Shown in pieces: positions 1-11,279 of a stretch of 64,000 bases of DNA. The DNA is from Phoronis australis (taxonomy: Eukaryota; Phoronida; Phoronidae): contig NMRA01000321.1 of assembly GCA_002633005.1 (NCBI GenBank), positions 342,403-406,402 on the forward strand. Reading direction: 5' to 3'. Under the pieces are notes generated by a model. It was given only the letters and a program-made list of their open reading frames with translations. It was not told the origin of the DNA and searched no databases. Both the position numbers and the translations under genes were made by a program. Position 1 is the stretch's first letter; each line of letters opens with the position of its first letter.

Positions 1-126
1 TGTAACTGCCGAAAAGACATACCGTCAAAACTGTTGGACCAGTTAGCGAAATTATGAAGAAGTGATTGATATCTATGATAGGTGAACTCTACATATTCGG
101 TGTTCATTCTTTTACTTTATTTCCAG

Positions 127-1099
127 AACGGATGCTGATTGGCCAGCCTACCGGCTCTGGGCAATAGACATTAGACCAAGAACACCGCCATACATGAACA
201 CGGTGTGGACGTTCGATTTCCAGACAACGGATCTAGCGGAAGACCAGCCAGTTGAAAACTCACATGCACCTAGTGATGATTTCAAGGCAGAACCTCGCGT
301 TATGACGCACAAATCCATGATAGAGAACGAAAATATAGTATTTGTCACTCTCTCGCATAATTCAAAATCGATGTGGTTTGTCCAAGACAAAGGTAACGAA
401 TACAAACTGTTGTCGACCTTGTCTTCTAATATCATCGCGATGTCTGTCAATGACAATCCCACGCAGATGAATACCGACTTAAAGTTCACATACAATATTC
501 CAGAATTACCACCGCAAATGGCCAGCAAAGTTGACGGAAGCAAAATTCTCCGGGCTCTAACTGCGGAGGAAAATACATCTCCCGAAACCTCGAATAATGT
601 ATTGAAAGGGAGCAAGATGAAACGAAAGGTTCACAAGGACCAATCGTTACCATATATGTGGGTGGTGGTAAGATTTCCATCCGGCGGCAAACATCCAGCA
701 ACGGACGAACTAATGATGGTGGATCCACGGTCTGGTGAAACGTTGTTCAATCCGATGCTCATGGACCTATTTAACGGCAGCAACGTCAGAGTGACGTCCG
801 AGGTAATGGTGATGACACCTACCGGGGAAACTCAAAACGCGTATGCAGAGCCACCCACTGTGGTTTTGGGCTTGAATGCAACTTCATCTAACGGCAGTGC
901 AGTCAATTACATCACAGCTATTCAAAAGGCTGAACAGGTGGGAAAATTACTATGGATAATCCCTGTTCCAGGAAACTTCGAGGTCAAAGGTCAAATAGCA
1001 GGAATAATAACGGAACACGGTAGGAGACTTTTGATCGCCTACTCCCATAAAGTAGGAGTGGGCGGGCAGGTTCTAGCTTTGGAATTAATGTCTTCATGA
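127..1099 (+). CDS. Terminal coding exon of an unrecognised protein
   Basis: The exon follows a good acceptor (tttatttccag, AG at 125-126). One frame stays open from 127 to the TGA at 1097-1099, giving 323 visible residues; the first base completes a codon split by the intron. The reading upstream of the internal Met at 194 (DADWPAYRLWAID) is also protein-like, so 194 is probably not the true start. The C-terminal third is rich in short hydrophobic strands with Gly turns and ends GGQVLALELMSS, which resembles the blades of PQQ-type beta-propellers, but the match is too weak to name a family. No membrane segment or catalytic motif is visible. The upstream part of the gene lies left of the window. 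It converges on the phosphatase gene, with about 510 bp between the two stop codons. Confidence 0.62.
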
Positions 1100-1250
1100 G
1101 CAAATACACCACTGAGGCTACAGTGAAAGATGTAGGTTTCTGTATCCAGAGTTAAAACAACTGTATTGACATGTAGCACAACAGCAAATCCTGCTTCAAC
1201 AACGAAAGTGTTAAGTTCCAACCAAAAAAATACATGAATCCAAACTAAGA

Positions 1251-1256
1251 TTTATT
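1251..1256 (-). promoter_or_regulatory. Candidate poly(A) signal of the DUSP11-like gene
   Basis: tttatt on the plus strand reads AATAAA on the minus strand, about 350 bp past the stop codon at 1609-1611. It is the first canonical hexamer found downstream of that gene. It makes 1240-1608 the likely 3' UTR, so the two converging genes may have close or overlapping 3' ends. The rest of 1100-1608 shows no coding potential. Confidence 0.4.
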
Positions 1257-1608
1257 GAGGAAGCTAAGGCATATTGTAGTTCAAATAGAACTACATGACA
1301 CAAGTCAGTGCTATCTAGGAACAACAATTACAATCCACTGAGAGATACAAAATAATGTAGGACAATGCACCATCCTGACCAGGTTCTAGTTAAAAAATCG
1401 TGCTGCTTGAAATGTTGTTATAAAGTTAATCTTTGGAGACCGAAACTTCCACATCTGAGGCTAAGTGTCACAAGAATTTGTGTAATGGGCATATTAATCC
1501 TGGTTTAAAATGTGAGGCTCCAGTGCAAAATGGAACTATGTGCTTTGACAGAAAACTCATTGTGAATTCAGTCCATAATATTGGTAAAACAAATCTTATT
1601 GAAGTCCA

Positions 1609-2158
1609 TCACCTGTAACCATGCCGTGGTCTGTCAACATCGCTGCGGTTCCTTCTATTAAATCTGCTATCCTGCCTGTCACTCCTTTGTCTTGGCCATC
1701 TATCTCCATAGTTATTTAAGCGCCTATGATCTTCATGAGATGTTAAGTGTCTACGGTACCTACGATCATGAAAACTGTCATTCCAAGGCTGGTATTGGTA
1801 TGGGTTATACCTGACTTCTCTATAACACCGTTCTGGCCTTTGGTGTCTGTATTCTACAGGATATTGCCGCACGCCTCCACTGTATGGCCTTTGGTGGCTG
1901 TATTCCACAGGATATTGCCACACGTCTCCACTGTAATCCCGAAACATGCCCTGATCACCATAACGATCAATAGTAAAATCATAATTGTTTCCATGAGTTG
2001 ATGGATGTCTTTCGTAATATGACGCATGATTCCCCATACCAGAGGCCATGGAGTGATAGCTTCGATAGTTATTAATCGGTCCGTTGACAAAGCTCTGGTC
2101 AACAGCTGGATCTTTGCATTTTTCTGTCTCTGGTGTGCTAACTTCGTTTTCCCACTCT
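1609..2158 (-). CDS. DUSP11: DUSP11-like phosphatase, last exon (Tyr/Arg-rich tail)
   Basis: The minus-strand acceptor catcctttcag precedes A-GAG-TGG. Its phase (one base completing AG|A, Arg) matches the donor of the YMIET exon at 4109. The exon holds 182 residues plus TGA and reads through the internal Met at 2049. It starts EWENEVSTPETEKCKDP and becomes very rich in Tyr, Arg, His, Asn and Asp, ending RPRHGYR. Vertebrate DUSP11/PIR1 also has a long, poorly conserved Arg/Tyr/Pro-rich tail after the phosphatase domain, thought to help RNA or RNP binding. A 51-bp in-frame tandem duplication (1835-1885 and 1886-1936) encodes two QYPVEY-x-HQRP units. Identity rests on the upstream exons; the tail itself is not diagnostic. 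Confidence 0.72.
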
Positions 2159-2753
2159 CTGAAAGGATGACCATGTTAATTATAGGTGACTATGGATGAG
2201 TGAACATATGCCTATTGGCCAATAACAAATAAACAAAAAGACAAATTAAAAAAAACAATGCAGAACATTGCCATGTAAATCATAAGTGGCAAAAGAGTAA
2301 AAGGCGCTCAACGCAAAACTAAAACTGTCAGTGGTACAACGTCGCTTAATTTGTTTGAAAGGCTTTTAATTTTCATAAAATGAAAGTTTTATAGCTTTAA
2401 ATTCTATCGTTTTGTAGATGTTTGGGTAAATGATTGTACTTCGGGAGAAAGTTTTCGGTTATACAGAATTTGTTAAATGCACGACACTTTTCATGGTTCA
2501 CAGTCTTTATTCCGTTACGTTCGTACTTTCGGAACAAAACTCTACTCTCAACTGAACATAGATACAGTAACTGACCTAGCGACATAATTAAAAGACACAC
2601 GATATTTCGAAACGTACTTGTTTCATTCTCAAGTGAAGATAAAATGACGCAGTAATGCCACCACAGAGTATAAGCTGACGACACACACACAGTGAGAAAC
2701 GGCGGGATGAAATACCAGCAAAGAATGACTAATGAAAGGGGGTAACAGGAAAG

Positions 2754-3330
2754 TCACGCACACAAGTGTAACGTGCGGTGCGACCCTGTTTGCTGCTCAT
2801 TCGAAACACGCTTCTCAAAAGCAATTAAAAGGGACTCTAATACATTCAAACGCAGCACATCTTGCTCCACGTAGCGAATTGAAGTGTTTTCCACAATTTC
2901 TTGACGGGTGATTTTACGTGCGTGGCATTGCAGAAAATGATCTTGAATGGCGCCATTTTGAAGATGCATGGATAACCAACGGGAAAGACTGCAAACCGTT
3001 TGACCAATGTAACATTGTTTGACGTTTGAACGAAGACATTCGTTCATAGGGCATACAAACTCATAAACAACACTACACTGTGCAACGGGGCGGACTTTCG
3101 CTTTAGAAATGTTATTTTTCATGACCAAGTTGGAGGTTCCTATTCCGATAATAAATAATAACATCGAGGTGATCATCAGGCTTACAAACTTTAACATTGT
3201 CCTTTATAATTTTCTTAATGGCGTGTTCGTGGAGGTAATTATTAGACATGACATTTTTGTAAAATATCTTTTTGGTGACACCGGTCCGACGTGCAGGGAC
3301 TTCATAGCTAATTCTGGACACAAATCGCTT
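2754..3330 (-). mobile_element. Penelope-like retroelement fragment with GIY-YIG endonuclease
   Basis: The minus strand encodes the end of the linker (ARRTGVTKKIFYKNVMSNNY, then VIIYYRNR) and, after a frameshift near 3110, TSNLVMKNNISKAKVRP, SVVYEFVCP, CYIGQT and LSMHLQNGAIQDHF. This order (IYYxNR, TSNLVMxNN, VxYxFxCP, YIGxT, hydrophobic helix with LQNGA) is typical of the C-terminal GIY-YIG endonuclease of Penelope-like elements. No intact reverse transcriptase is present upstream and the frame is broken, so the copy is dead. It lies in the phosphatase intron. Down to about 2397 the minus strand continues with element-like sequence (SLENETSTFRNIV), possibly its 3' tail. Confidence 0.7.
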
Positions 3331-4108
3331 AATACATGTACATTTGTCGATAAGGTTCTGATGAAAGATTACAATAAGATATATGGCTGGGATGCGCCAC
3401 TTGATGGACGAACAAATTTAAATGCCGTTCCATTGCTTTCAACAAAATATTTCTTGTCCAAAACTGTTGTCAGAGCGGCTCAACAGAGCTAGCAAAGCAT
3501 GACAAAGGAATATATGGCACAGATGCGTCGGCACTCGCCGATTTTCGTGCAGACTGACTGCAGTTTGAGGTGTATATTTATTTTCTATCATGGTGCCACC
3601 TTCATCGACAAAAATTTAATTTATGTTATAATTTCCCAGATCCCCCTCCCAGAAGAAAATCTTGCAGGGTCTGTACCTGCCCATCCTAAAATCACCCACT
3701 TCCACTCGGTCACCACTGATTGGTCACCCCCTGCTTTTGATGTATTCATTGGCTTCACTTGCCCCAATTTGCCTTGATATACTCCAGTGTTCGCCTATGA
3801 GTGTAATTTTCAATACACTGCTCATGCTGTACATTCTCAAAATTTTAATCAAAAAGCAATTCAAAAAGCTCAATCCACTAAAAGAATGCGCAAGTTGGTA
3901 TGATGTCAAAAATCAAATTCTAGACGTTTTCCACTTTCAGAAACTACCTTTATACTGTCAGAGATAAAATCTGCAGTTTTTGCAGGTATTTGTTTACATA
4001 CACACACTTGTTGATAAGGTCATACATAACATTAAGATATCCGTTCACAGGAATGAAGGGTTTTGATATCGATCAGTTTCTCAACCGAGGGGCCTCTCTT
4101 AGCCTTAC

Positions 4109-4219
4109 CTGTTTCGCAAGTGGTCCAGGTACGCTTCCCTTTCAATAGAGTGACCCCGAGCCTTGTTGAACAGTTCTATACTCTCCTTGGGATCAATGTT
4201 CATGGTTTCAATCATGTAC
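4109..4219 (-). CDS. DUSP11: DUSP11-like phosphatase, YMIET exon (copy 1)
   Basis: A 111-nt exon between the acceptor acacgtttgcag and the donor CAG|gtaagg on the minus strand. It encodes YMIETMNIDPKESIELFNKA followed by RGHSIEREAYLDHLRN. In DUSP11 and the phosphatase part of mRNA-capping enzyme, this segment follows the active-site loop (CRYLID...AI.LFN..RGH.IER.NYI..L). The phase (one base in, two bases out) fits both the active-site exon and the tail exon. The exon is identical in the second copy at 9098-9208. Confidence 0.85.
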
Positions 4220-4489
4220 CTGCAAACGTGTACACTCAGTAGTCCACTTACTAATACAGATACAAAAGAGACCAGCAACTTCATCATCTGTTCAGTCTAA
4301 ATTTGAATGACAGCCATGACTCATCAGATGAAAATCTTGCTCAAATCATAACGAACAGAGTTCAGTCTTTAGCGATAATGACACTACACGTTTCACGAAT
4401 CTAGTTTAATTTCAGTCAGTTACAGGGTGATGCATACTTCACAGCTGCAAGTAGCTGGGTAATCTCAAAAGTGCTTGTGCTTTGACAGT

Positions 4490-4612
4490 GACCAATGCCA
4501 AAGTCATTTGGACAGTGAACAATGTAAAAGTCATTTGGACATTGAACAATGCCAAAGTCATTTGGGCGATACTTGCGCTTTGACAATGACAGATGCCAAA
4601 GTCACTTAGACA
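4490..4612. repeat. Diverged ~30-bp tandem repeat (copy 1)
   Basis: Three to four units built on caatgccaaagtcatttgga, spaced about 30 bp. The same array occurs in copy 2 at 9478-9600 with substitutions. It is intronic and has no coding signal. Confidence 0.7.
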
Positions 4613-5084
4613 GATGCTTAAAATAAACTTAAGTATAGTCTAGTTACTTTGAAGATTAAGTCCACTTTCACTTAGGCGTTGTGATGGGGAATTCCAGGTG
4701 ATACTGCGTACAGCAACTGAGACTAGCATGTGACACAGGACCACACAGGAAATTTTGTTATGAGAAACAGCTTGCACTCAACAGTGTGGCTAGGATGGTG
4801 GATTAATCATCAACGTCAGATTTAATGTCCACTCATACATTCACAGTATTAATGTCTTCAAAATTAAAAAATTCGCGACTATTTGGCATAAAAGTGCTTC
4901 ATTAGATTTTATGATATTCATTTCATATTTAGCTTTCTGAAATCTGCAGGGCTTAGAATGACTAATGGCGGAAATGGAGGAAAATGTTCAGCTAATGTGT
5001 CGTTCCACAAATAAATAGGCTTGTGTGATAGAAATATTTTTGTGTTGTAAAATTTAACTGAAATAAACATTTTTGCATGAATAA

Positions 5085-5200
5085 AGTCAAAATAATGATA
5101 TAAAGAGACAAAACTAGAGGAAATTGGAAACCAAATAAGACGAAATTGAAACCAAATAAGACGAAATTGAAACCAAAAAAGAGAAAATCCTCTTAAACGT
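5085..5200. repeat. Short repeats around aaattgaaaccaaataag
   Basis: Two to three ~23-bp units of aaattgaaaccaaataagac, followed by aaatcctcttaaa. The block recurs in copy 2 (10073-10180, fewer units) and in diverged form at 57715-57815, so it belongs to a dispersed element. The flanking intron (4620-6270) shows nothing else recognisable. Confidence 0.5.
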
Positions 5201-6271
5201 GGAAAATTCCCAAGCCTGAAACTTGGAAACTAAGGAAATGCATGGTGGGAATTCTTAAATGGGAAATGTGGGTCAAGCATCATTAATGTTTCAATTTGAA
5301 GTTGAACACTTGGTGAAACAAGCATTGTCTGAATCCATTTTAGTAATTAAAATATCTCAACACTCAAGGTGAAAGTTACAGCTGTGTTTGATACTGGAAG
5401 TTCAGCTAAACAGGGCATTTCAGTATGTAATTACAGTAAAACTCATAGCAGTCGCATTTTCACTCAAATCAAACTAAGTTCCTTTGACTCAACTCAAACT
5501 AACTTCCGTTGTACCGTTGTTACTGGCCTGATTCCTTAATAGAGTAATGTGATTTTTGTACAACTGCGCAGATATTTCAGCATAAATTCACTCAAGTAAG
5601 GGTCCGTCCCATAATAATCGCTTTTAGAATGCTCCGAATATAAGATGGAAATTAGTCCAAGAAAGCATATCACATGACTTTGTATAGTCTTTACTCCCGT
5701 TGACGACTCCCTGATTGATGTCCCAGATGGGTTAAGCTTTTGACCTAGATATCATGCATGTGGTGATCTTGGCTTGAGCGTGTTTTGCAGCAGGATATTA
5801 ATCATTGTTACTAAAATGGTAAATTCATTGAACAACTAACTTTCCTATTGATACACAGTGTAGAGAACTACACCTAGGATTTCAAACTATTCTGTTCTTG
5901 GCTCTCAATTTAGTTTATTGCCATTAATTGCAACAAACCATCTTTCCCAAAAGAAATGTGTGTTTGCAGAAGATGAGTATTTAGACACCACAGTGAGCAT
6001 CAACAGGGTCAAATGTCTCATGCACTCGCCATCTAAGTTAGACTTCGCTTAACACAAATTCCTCGGATGCGGTGAATCCATGATCCAACGTATGAACATT
6101 CTACAGTACAAGTTTCTAAAACAGCCCTGCTGAAGTTTTCCAAAAGGAGCAGTTGGATACTTTTTCAAATGTATATTCCTTCAGGAAAGTAGAGGTTTTC
6201 TAATTAAAAGAGCCCGATATATAATTTAATTTGAGCAGGAATTAGAAAGTCAAACTACATTGTACACTTGC

Positions 6272-6332
6272 CTGCAGATTAGGTAGCCAGTTCGATTAAC
6301 ACCGTGAGTGCAGTGGACACCAATCAAGAGAT
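6272..6332 (-). CDS. DUSP11: DUSP11-like phosphatase, active-site exon (copy 1)
   Basis: A 61-nt exon after the acceptor gttgtattttcag. Joined in phase to the 15030-15156 exon (G|AT gives Asp) it encodes DLLIGVHCTHGVNRTGYLIC(R). HCTHGVNRTG is the HCxxGxNRTG cysteine-phosphatase loop of the RNA 5'-triphosphatase/diphosphatase group (DUSP11, capping enzyme): Cys is the nucleophile and Arg binds phosphate. The Asn-Arg-Thr-Gly form separates this group from ordinary protein phosphatases. The donor is CTGCAG|gcaagt, a GC rather than GT donor but otherwise a perfect consensus, and it is conserved in copy 2. Confidence 0.9.
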
Positions 6333-6594
6333 CTGAAAATACAACACTTGCACTAGAGAATAGAGCGCGAGGTGTGTCTTTCAACAGTCAAGTTCTTACA
6401 CAGAAATGTGTCATTTTAAAACTGGTTTCATGCAACTGTCGAGGGTCTACATGGTACATAATTTTCCCGTTAAATAGAACATCAATTTTTTTACCCGAAA
6501 CATAAACAAGAGCAATGCGTAGTGTTGAAATGCGCCCACGAATGCACCGCTAATGGAGTGTTTCTAGGGTTGTTTATTTGTTTCATAAAAATAG

Positions 6595-7560
6595 CTACCA
6601 GAGGGCAAAAAAAACATTCAATCCATCTGAAAATGGAAACATGCCATCGCTTCTTTAATAAAAAGCTATTTACTAAATTTTATAAAAATCTGTCAAGGAA
6701 CATATACACCAATTTTCAAAGTCGTCCTCAGATTGGTTTGGTTGATCGCGGGGTTGACGCCAAAAACAAGACTCGAAAACAGGAAAAATGGCCACTAGCT
6801 TGCGCAAAGTATCTCGATTCCATCCGAAAGCGGGAGAATAGCATCATCTCACCAATAAATGCTTATATTCCAAACTTTCTGATAATATGTTGAGGACCTT
6901 TGAAGGTACGAAGGTAAGCCTAAAAATGAAAACTGCCACAAAGGGGAACACTGGTAGTCAGATTTGTCCGAAAGTTGTCATCCGTTGTCAACATCATATA
7001 AATACACTTGCTAAATTTAGCAAAATGTTGCAAACCGTTTAGGAGATACAGACATGGGCGCAAAAAGAGACAAAACTGCCACTAGGAGGCGCCACAGTAA
7101 CCAAAATCGTCGGAAAATCATCGTCAGCCTTCCTCTTCATAATAAAAACATACATGCCAATTTCCACAGTCATCCTTAGAGCGGTTTGGTTGACAGAGGG
7201 GTGGATGCCAAAAAAACGACTCGAAAACAGCAAAAATAGCCACTAGGTTGTGCAAACTACGTCGAAACAGGAGGATAGCGTCATCTCACTAATAGATGCC
7301 TATATGCCAAATTTTATGAAAATACGTTGAAGACCCTAAGAGGTAAGAGTAAAAAAATAAAATTGCCACTAGGGGGCACACTGGTAGTCGCATCTGTCCG
7401 AATTTCGCTCATGCCATCCCATCCAAGATAGGAACATATGTGCAAAATTTCATGAACGTACGTCAAATGGTTTTGGAGATAGAGCAGCGGACACCAGACG
7501 GACGGACGGAGATGACGGCATAATGCGTCCACGTATAAATATGTGGGCGTACAAAAACTA
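6595..7560. repeat. Dispersed repeat array with CTCF-like motifs (copy 1)
   Basis: Diverged units of about 126-161 bp (the first gap is about 193), each containing a variant of gccactaggnggcgc. Motif starts are about 6597 (partial), 6791, 6935 (weak), 7078, 7239 and 7365. Between them recur 'atctgtccgaaa', 'tgcaaaatttcatgaa' and 'ggttttggagata'. The last unit ends with a cggacggacgg stretch and 'gacggcataatgcgtcc'. The same family occurs at 13020-14010 and 60240-61390. It has no coding capacity; ORFs inside it are incidental. Confidence 0.8.
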
Positions 7561-7826
7561 TTTTTCCAAAGGAAAGAAAAACCCATTCTCTACGACAAAG
7601 AAACACTGACTTAGGTGATTTACAGTTGGTCTCAGATTGCTACACAATCAATTCGAAAGAGCAGACAGTTCATTACTGCTTAAGACTACAATATGGCGTA
7701 TCATTTTATGCACTGAGCATGACTTCAAGGAATAGCAAACCTTGCAGACATAGAAGTCATTTCTCATCTCATTAGTGAACGGGTTTAGATCAATATTATG
7801 ACTTTTAAATCAAAATTTGGCTTCAT

Positions 7827-7827
7827 N
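7827..7827. other. Single-n assembly join
   Basis: One ambiguous base sits exactly at the end of copy 1 and the start of copy 2 of the large duplication. Another n at 38999 sits at an equivalent join. This suggests artificial contig junctions rather than a biological border. Confidence 0.8.
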
Positions 7828-7993
7828 TGATCATCAGGCTTACAAACTTTAACATTGTCCTTTATAATTTTCTTAATGGCGTGTTCGTCCTGGAGGTAAT
7901 TATTAGACATGACATTTTTGTAAAATATCTTTTTGGTGACACCGGTCCGACGTGCAGGGACTTCATAGCTAATTCTGGACACAAATCGCTTAA
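7828..7993 (-). mobile_element. Penelope-like linker fragment (copy 2)
   Basis: The minus strand repeats RISYEVPARRTGVTKKIF, KNVMSNNYLQDEHAIKK and IIKDNVKVCKPDD from copy 1, cut off at the n. The endonuclease part found in copy 1 lies outside the duplicated block and is absent here. Confidence 0.65.
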
Positions 7994-8278
7994 TACATTT
8001 GTCGATAAGGTTCTGATGAAAGATTACAATAAGATATATGGCTGGGATGCGCCACTTGATGGACGAACAAATTTAAATGCCGTTCCATTGCTTTCAACAA
8101 AATATTGCTTGTCCAAAACTGTTGTCAGAGCGGCTCAACAGAGCTAGCAAAGCATGACAAAGGAATATATGGCACAGATGCGTCGGCACTCGCCGATTTT
8201 CGTGCAGACTGACTGCAGTTTGAGGTGTACATTTATTTTCTATCATGGTGCCACCTTCATCGACAAAATTTTAATTTA

Positions 8279-8611
8279 GTGGCTAGAAAGTGTAGAAGGA
8301 AATGTTCCTTTAAAGGTGTTTTAAGCACTACATCGCAGGGTACTTTGTTAGCAATGGTAAGACATCTGCTACCTTAGAAAAACCGTTACAGCAACCTTAT
8401 TATCCTAAATGGTGAAGGCTTTTGTTTCATTTTTTTTCGAGATGAGAAGTGAACATGTGGTTATACCATGGTCGGTATAGAGCTTGGGGCTCTTGTAACG
8501 GGTGAATGTCTGAAAAAGGACTGGGCCCCTGTTTAGATGTCATAAGAGAGAAGCTTTTGGAAGGAAATGAAGCATTTTTGGTGCTGCTTTCAGGCAGACC
8601 TATCCCTCATG
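8279..8611. other. 333-bp segment present only in copy 2
   Basis: Copy 1 reads tttaattta|tgttataattt at the equivalent site. Copy 2 has 333 extra bases between the two halves, flanked by ta on both sides. No terminal inverted repeat or coding frame is visible, so it could be an insertion with a TA duplication or a deletion in the other copy. Confidence 0.6.
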
Positions 8612-9097
8612 TATGTTATAATTTCCCAGATCCCCCTCCCAGAAGAAAATCTTGCAGGGTCTGTACCTGCCCATCCTAAAATCACCCACTTCCACTTGGT
8701 CACCATTGATTGGTCACCCCCTGCTTTTGATGTATTCATTGGCTTCACTTGCCCCAATTTGCCTTGATATACTCCAGTGTTCGCCTATGAGTGTAATTTT
8801 CAACACACTGCTCATGTTCAACATTCTCAAAATTTTATACAAAAAGCAATTTAAAAAGCTCAATCCACTAAAAGAATGTGCAAGTTGGTATGATGTCAAA
8901 AATCAAATTCTAGAAGTTTTGTACTTTCAGAAACTACCTTTTTACAGTCAGAGTTAAAATTTGCAGTTTTTGCAGGTATTTGTTTACATACACACACTTG
9001 TTGACTAGGTCATACATAACATTAAGATATCAGTTCACAGGAATGAAGGGTTTTGATATCGATCAGTTTCTCAACGAGGGGCCTCTCTTAGCCCTAC

Positions 9098-9208
9098 CTG
9101 TTTCGCAAGTGGTCCAGGTACGCTTCCCTTTCAATAGAGTGACCCCGAGCCTTGTTGAACAGTTCTATACTCTCCTTGGGATCAATGTTCATGGTTTCAA
9201 TCATGTAC
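9098..9208 (-). CDS. DUSP11: DUSP11-like phosphatase, YMIET exon (copy 2)
   Basis: Identical in sequence to the exon at 4109-4219, with acceptor acacgttgcag and donor CAG|gtaggg. Splicing from this exon (two bases out) into active-site exon copy 1 (needs one base in) would shift the frame. The two copies therefore cannot be serial exons of one mRNA; they behave as alternative versions of the same exon. Confidence 0.85.
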
Positions 9209-11279
9209 CTGCAACGTGTACACTCAGTAGTCCACTTACTAATACAGATACAAAAGAGAACAGCAACTTCGTCGTCTGTTCAGTCTAAATTTGAATGACA
9301 GCCATGACTCATCAGATGAAAATCTTGCTCAAATCATAACGAACAGAGTTCAGATTTTAGCGATAATGACACTACACGTTTCAAGAATCTAGTCGAATTT
9401 CAGTCAGTTACAGGGTGATGCATACTTCACAGTTGCAAGTAGCCGGGTAATCTCAAAAGTGCTTGTGCTTTGACAGTGACCAATGCCAAAGTCATTTGGA
9501 CAGTGAAAAAATGCCTAAGTCATTTGGACATTGAACAATGCCAAAGTCGCTTGGGCGATACTTGCGCTTCGACAATGACAGATGCCAAAGTCACTTGGAC
9601 AGATGCTTAAAACAAACTTAAGTATAGTCTAGTTACTTTGAAGAATTAAGGCCACTTTCACTTAGGCGTTGCGATGGGGAATTCCAGGTGATACTGCGTT
9701 CAGCAACTGGGACTAGCATGTGACACTGGAGCACACACGAACATTTTGTTATGAGAAACAGCTTGCACTCAACAGTGTGGCTAGGATGGTGGATTAATCA
9801 TCAACGTCAAATGTGCTCCCATACGTCATTCACAGCATTAATGGCTTCAAAATTAAAAAATTCGCGACTATTTGGCATAAAAGCGCTTCTCATTAGATTT
9901 TATGATATTCATTTCATATTAGCTTTCTGAAATCTGCAGGGCTTGGAATGACTAATGGCAGGAAGAGGAAAAATTTTCAGCTAATGTGTCGTTCCACAAA
10001 TAAATAGGCTTGATGTGTGATAGAAATATTTTTGTGTTGTAAAATTTAACTGAAATAAACGTTTTTGCATGAATAAAGTCAAAATAATGATATAAAGAGA
10101 CAAAACTAGAGGAAATTGGAAACCAAATAAGAGGAAATTGAAATCAAAAAGAGGAAATCCTCTTAAACTCGGAAAAGTCCCAAGCCTGAACCTCGGAAAC
10201 TAAGGAAATGCATGGTAGATACTTAAATGGGGAAGGTGGGCCAAGCATCATTAATGTTTCAATTTTTGGTTGCTGAAGTTGAACAAGCATTGTCTGAATC
10301 CTTTTTAGTAATTAAAATAACTCAACACTCAAGGTGAAAGTTACAGTTGTGTTTGATACTGGAAGTTCAGCTAAACAGGGCATTTCAGTATGTAATTACA
10401 GTAAAACTCATAGCAGTCGCATTTTCACTCAAATCAAACAAAGATAGTTTGACTCAACTCAAACTAAGTTCCGTTGTACCGTTGTTACTGGCCTGATTCT
10501 TTAATAAAGTATTGTGATTTTCAACTGCGCAGATATCTCAGCATAAATTCCAGAGCTGTTAACTCACTCAAGTCAGGGTCCGTTCCATAATAATCGCTTT
10601 CAGAATGCTCCGAATATAAGATGGAAATTAGTCCAAGAAAGCATATCACATGTATAGCCTTTACTCCCGTTGACGACTCCCTGATTGATGTCCAGGCGGG
10701 TTAAGCTTTTGACCTAGATATCATGCATGTGGTGATCTTGGCTTGAGCGTGTTTTGCAGCAGGATATTAATCATTGTTACTAAAATTGTAAATTCATTGA
10801 ACAACTAACTTTGCTATTTATACACAGGGTAGAGAACTACACCTTGGATTCCAAACTATTCTGTTCTTGGCTCTCAATTTAGTTTATTGCTATTAATTGC
10901 AACAAACCATCATTCCCAAAAGAAATGTGTGTTTGCAGAAGATGAGTATTTAGACACCACAGTGAGCATCAACAGGGTCTCATGCACTCGCCATCGAAGT
11001 TAGATTTCGCTTAAAGGCGAAGGCAACCTTTTTCCATGTCATTTTGAGCTAAAATAAGGTTGGTTGGTTATCCTAGACATATTTTCCACTTAATTACAGC
11101 TTTTCGTAATTTTATTAATTACTCGGCCGCTACTGCGGAAGTGACGTTTTAGGAGGCAAGCATTTCGCGCCAATTTTTTTTCATATAGTCTGACTGTGAG
11201 AGCTGCCAAGTCAGTCATTGTTCTACCTCGGTTGTGTTAAGTTCCGTCGTCGTTTGCTTTCATTTACTAGTCAGACAAC

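Larger units (their letters stand above)
3170..7826. repeat. Duplicated block, copy 1 (4.66 kb)
   Basis: This block matches 7828-14347 along its whole length, with scattered substitutions and small indels. It starts tgatcatcaggcttac and ends aaaatttggcttcat directly before the single n at 7827, where copy 2 starts. It holds the Penelope linker fragment, YMIET exon copy 1, active-site exon copy 1 and a repeat array with CTCF-like motifs. It lacks the Kolobok insertion and a 333-bp segment found in copy 2. Exons are conserved while introns diverge. Confidence 0.93.
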
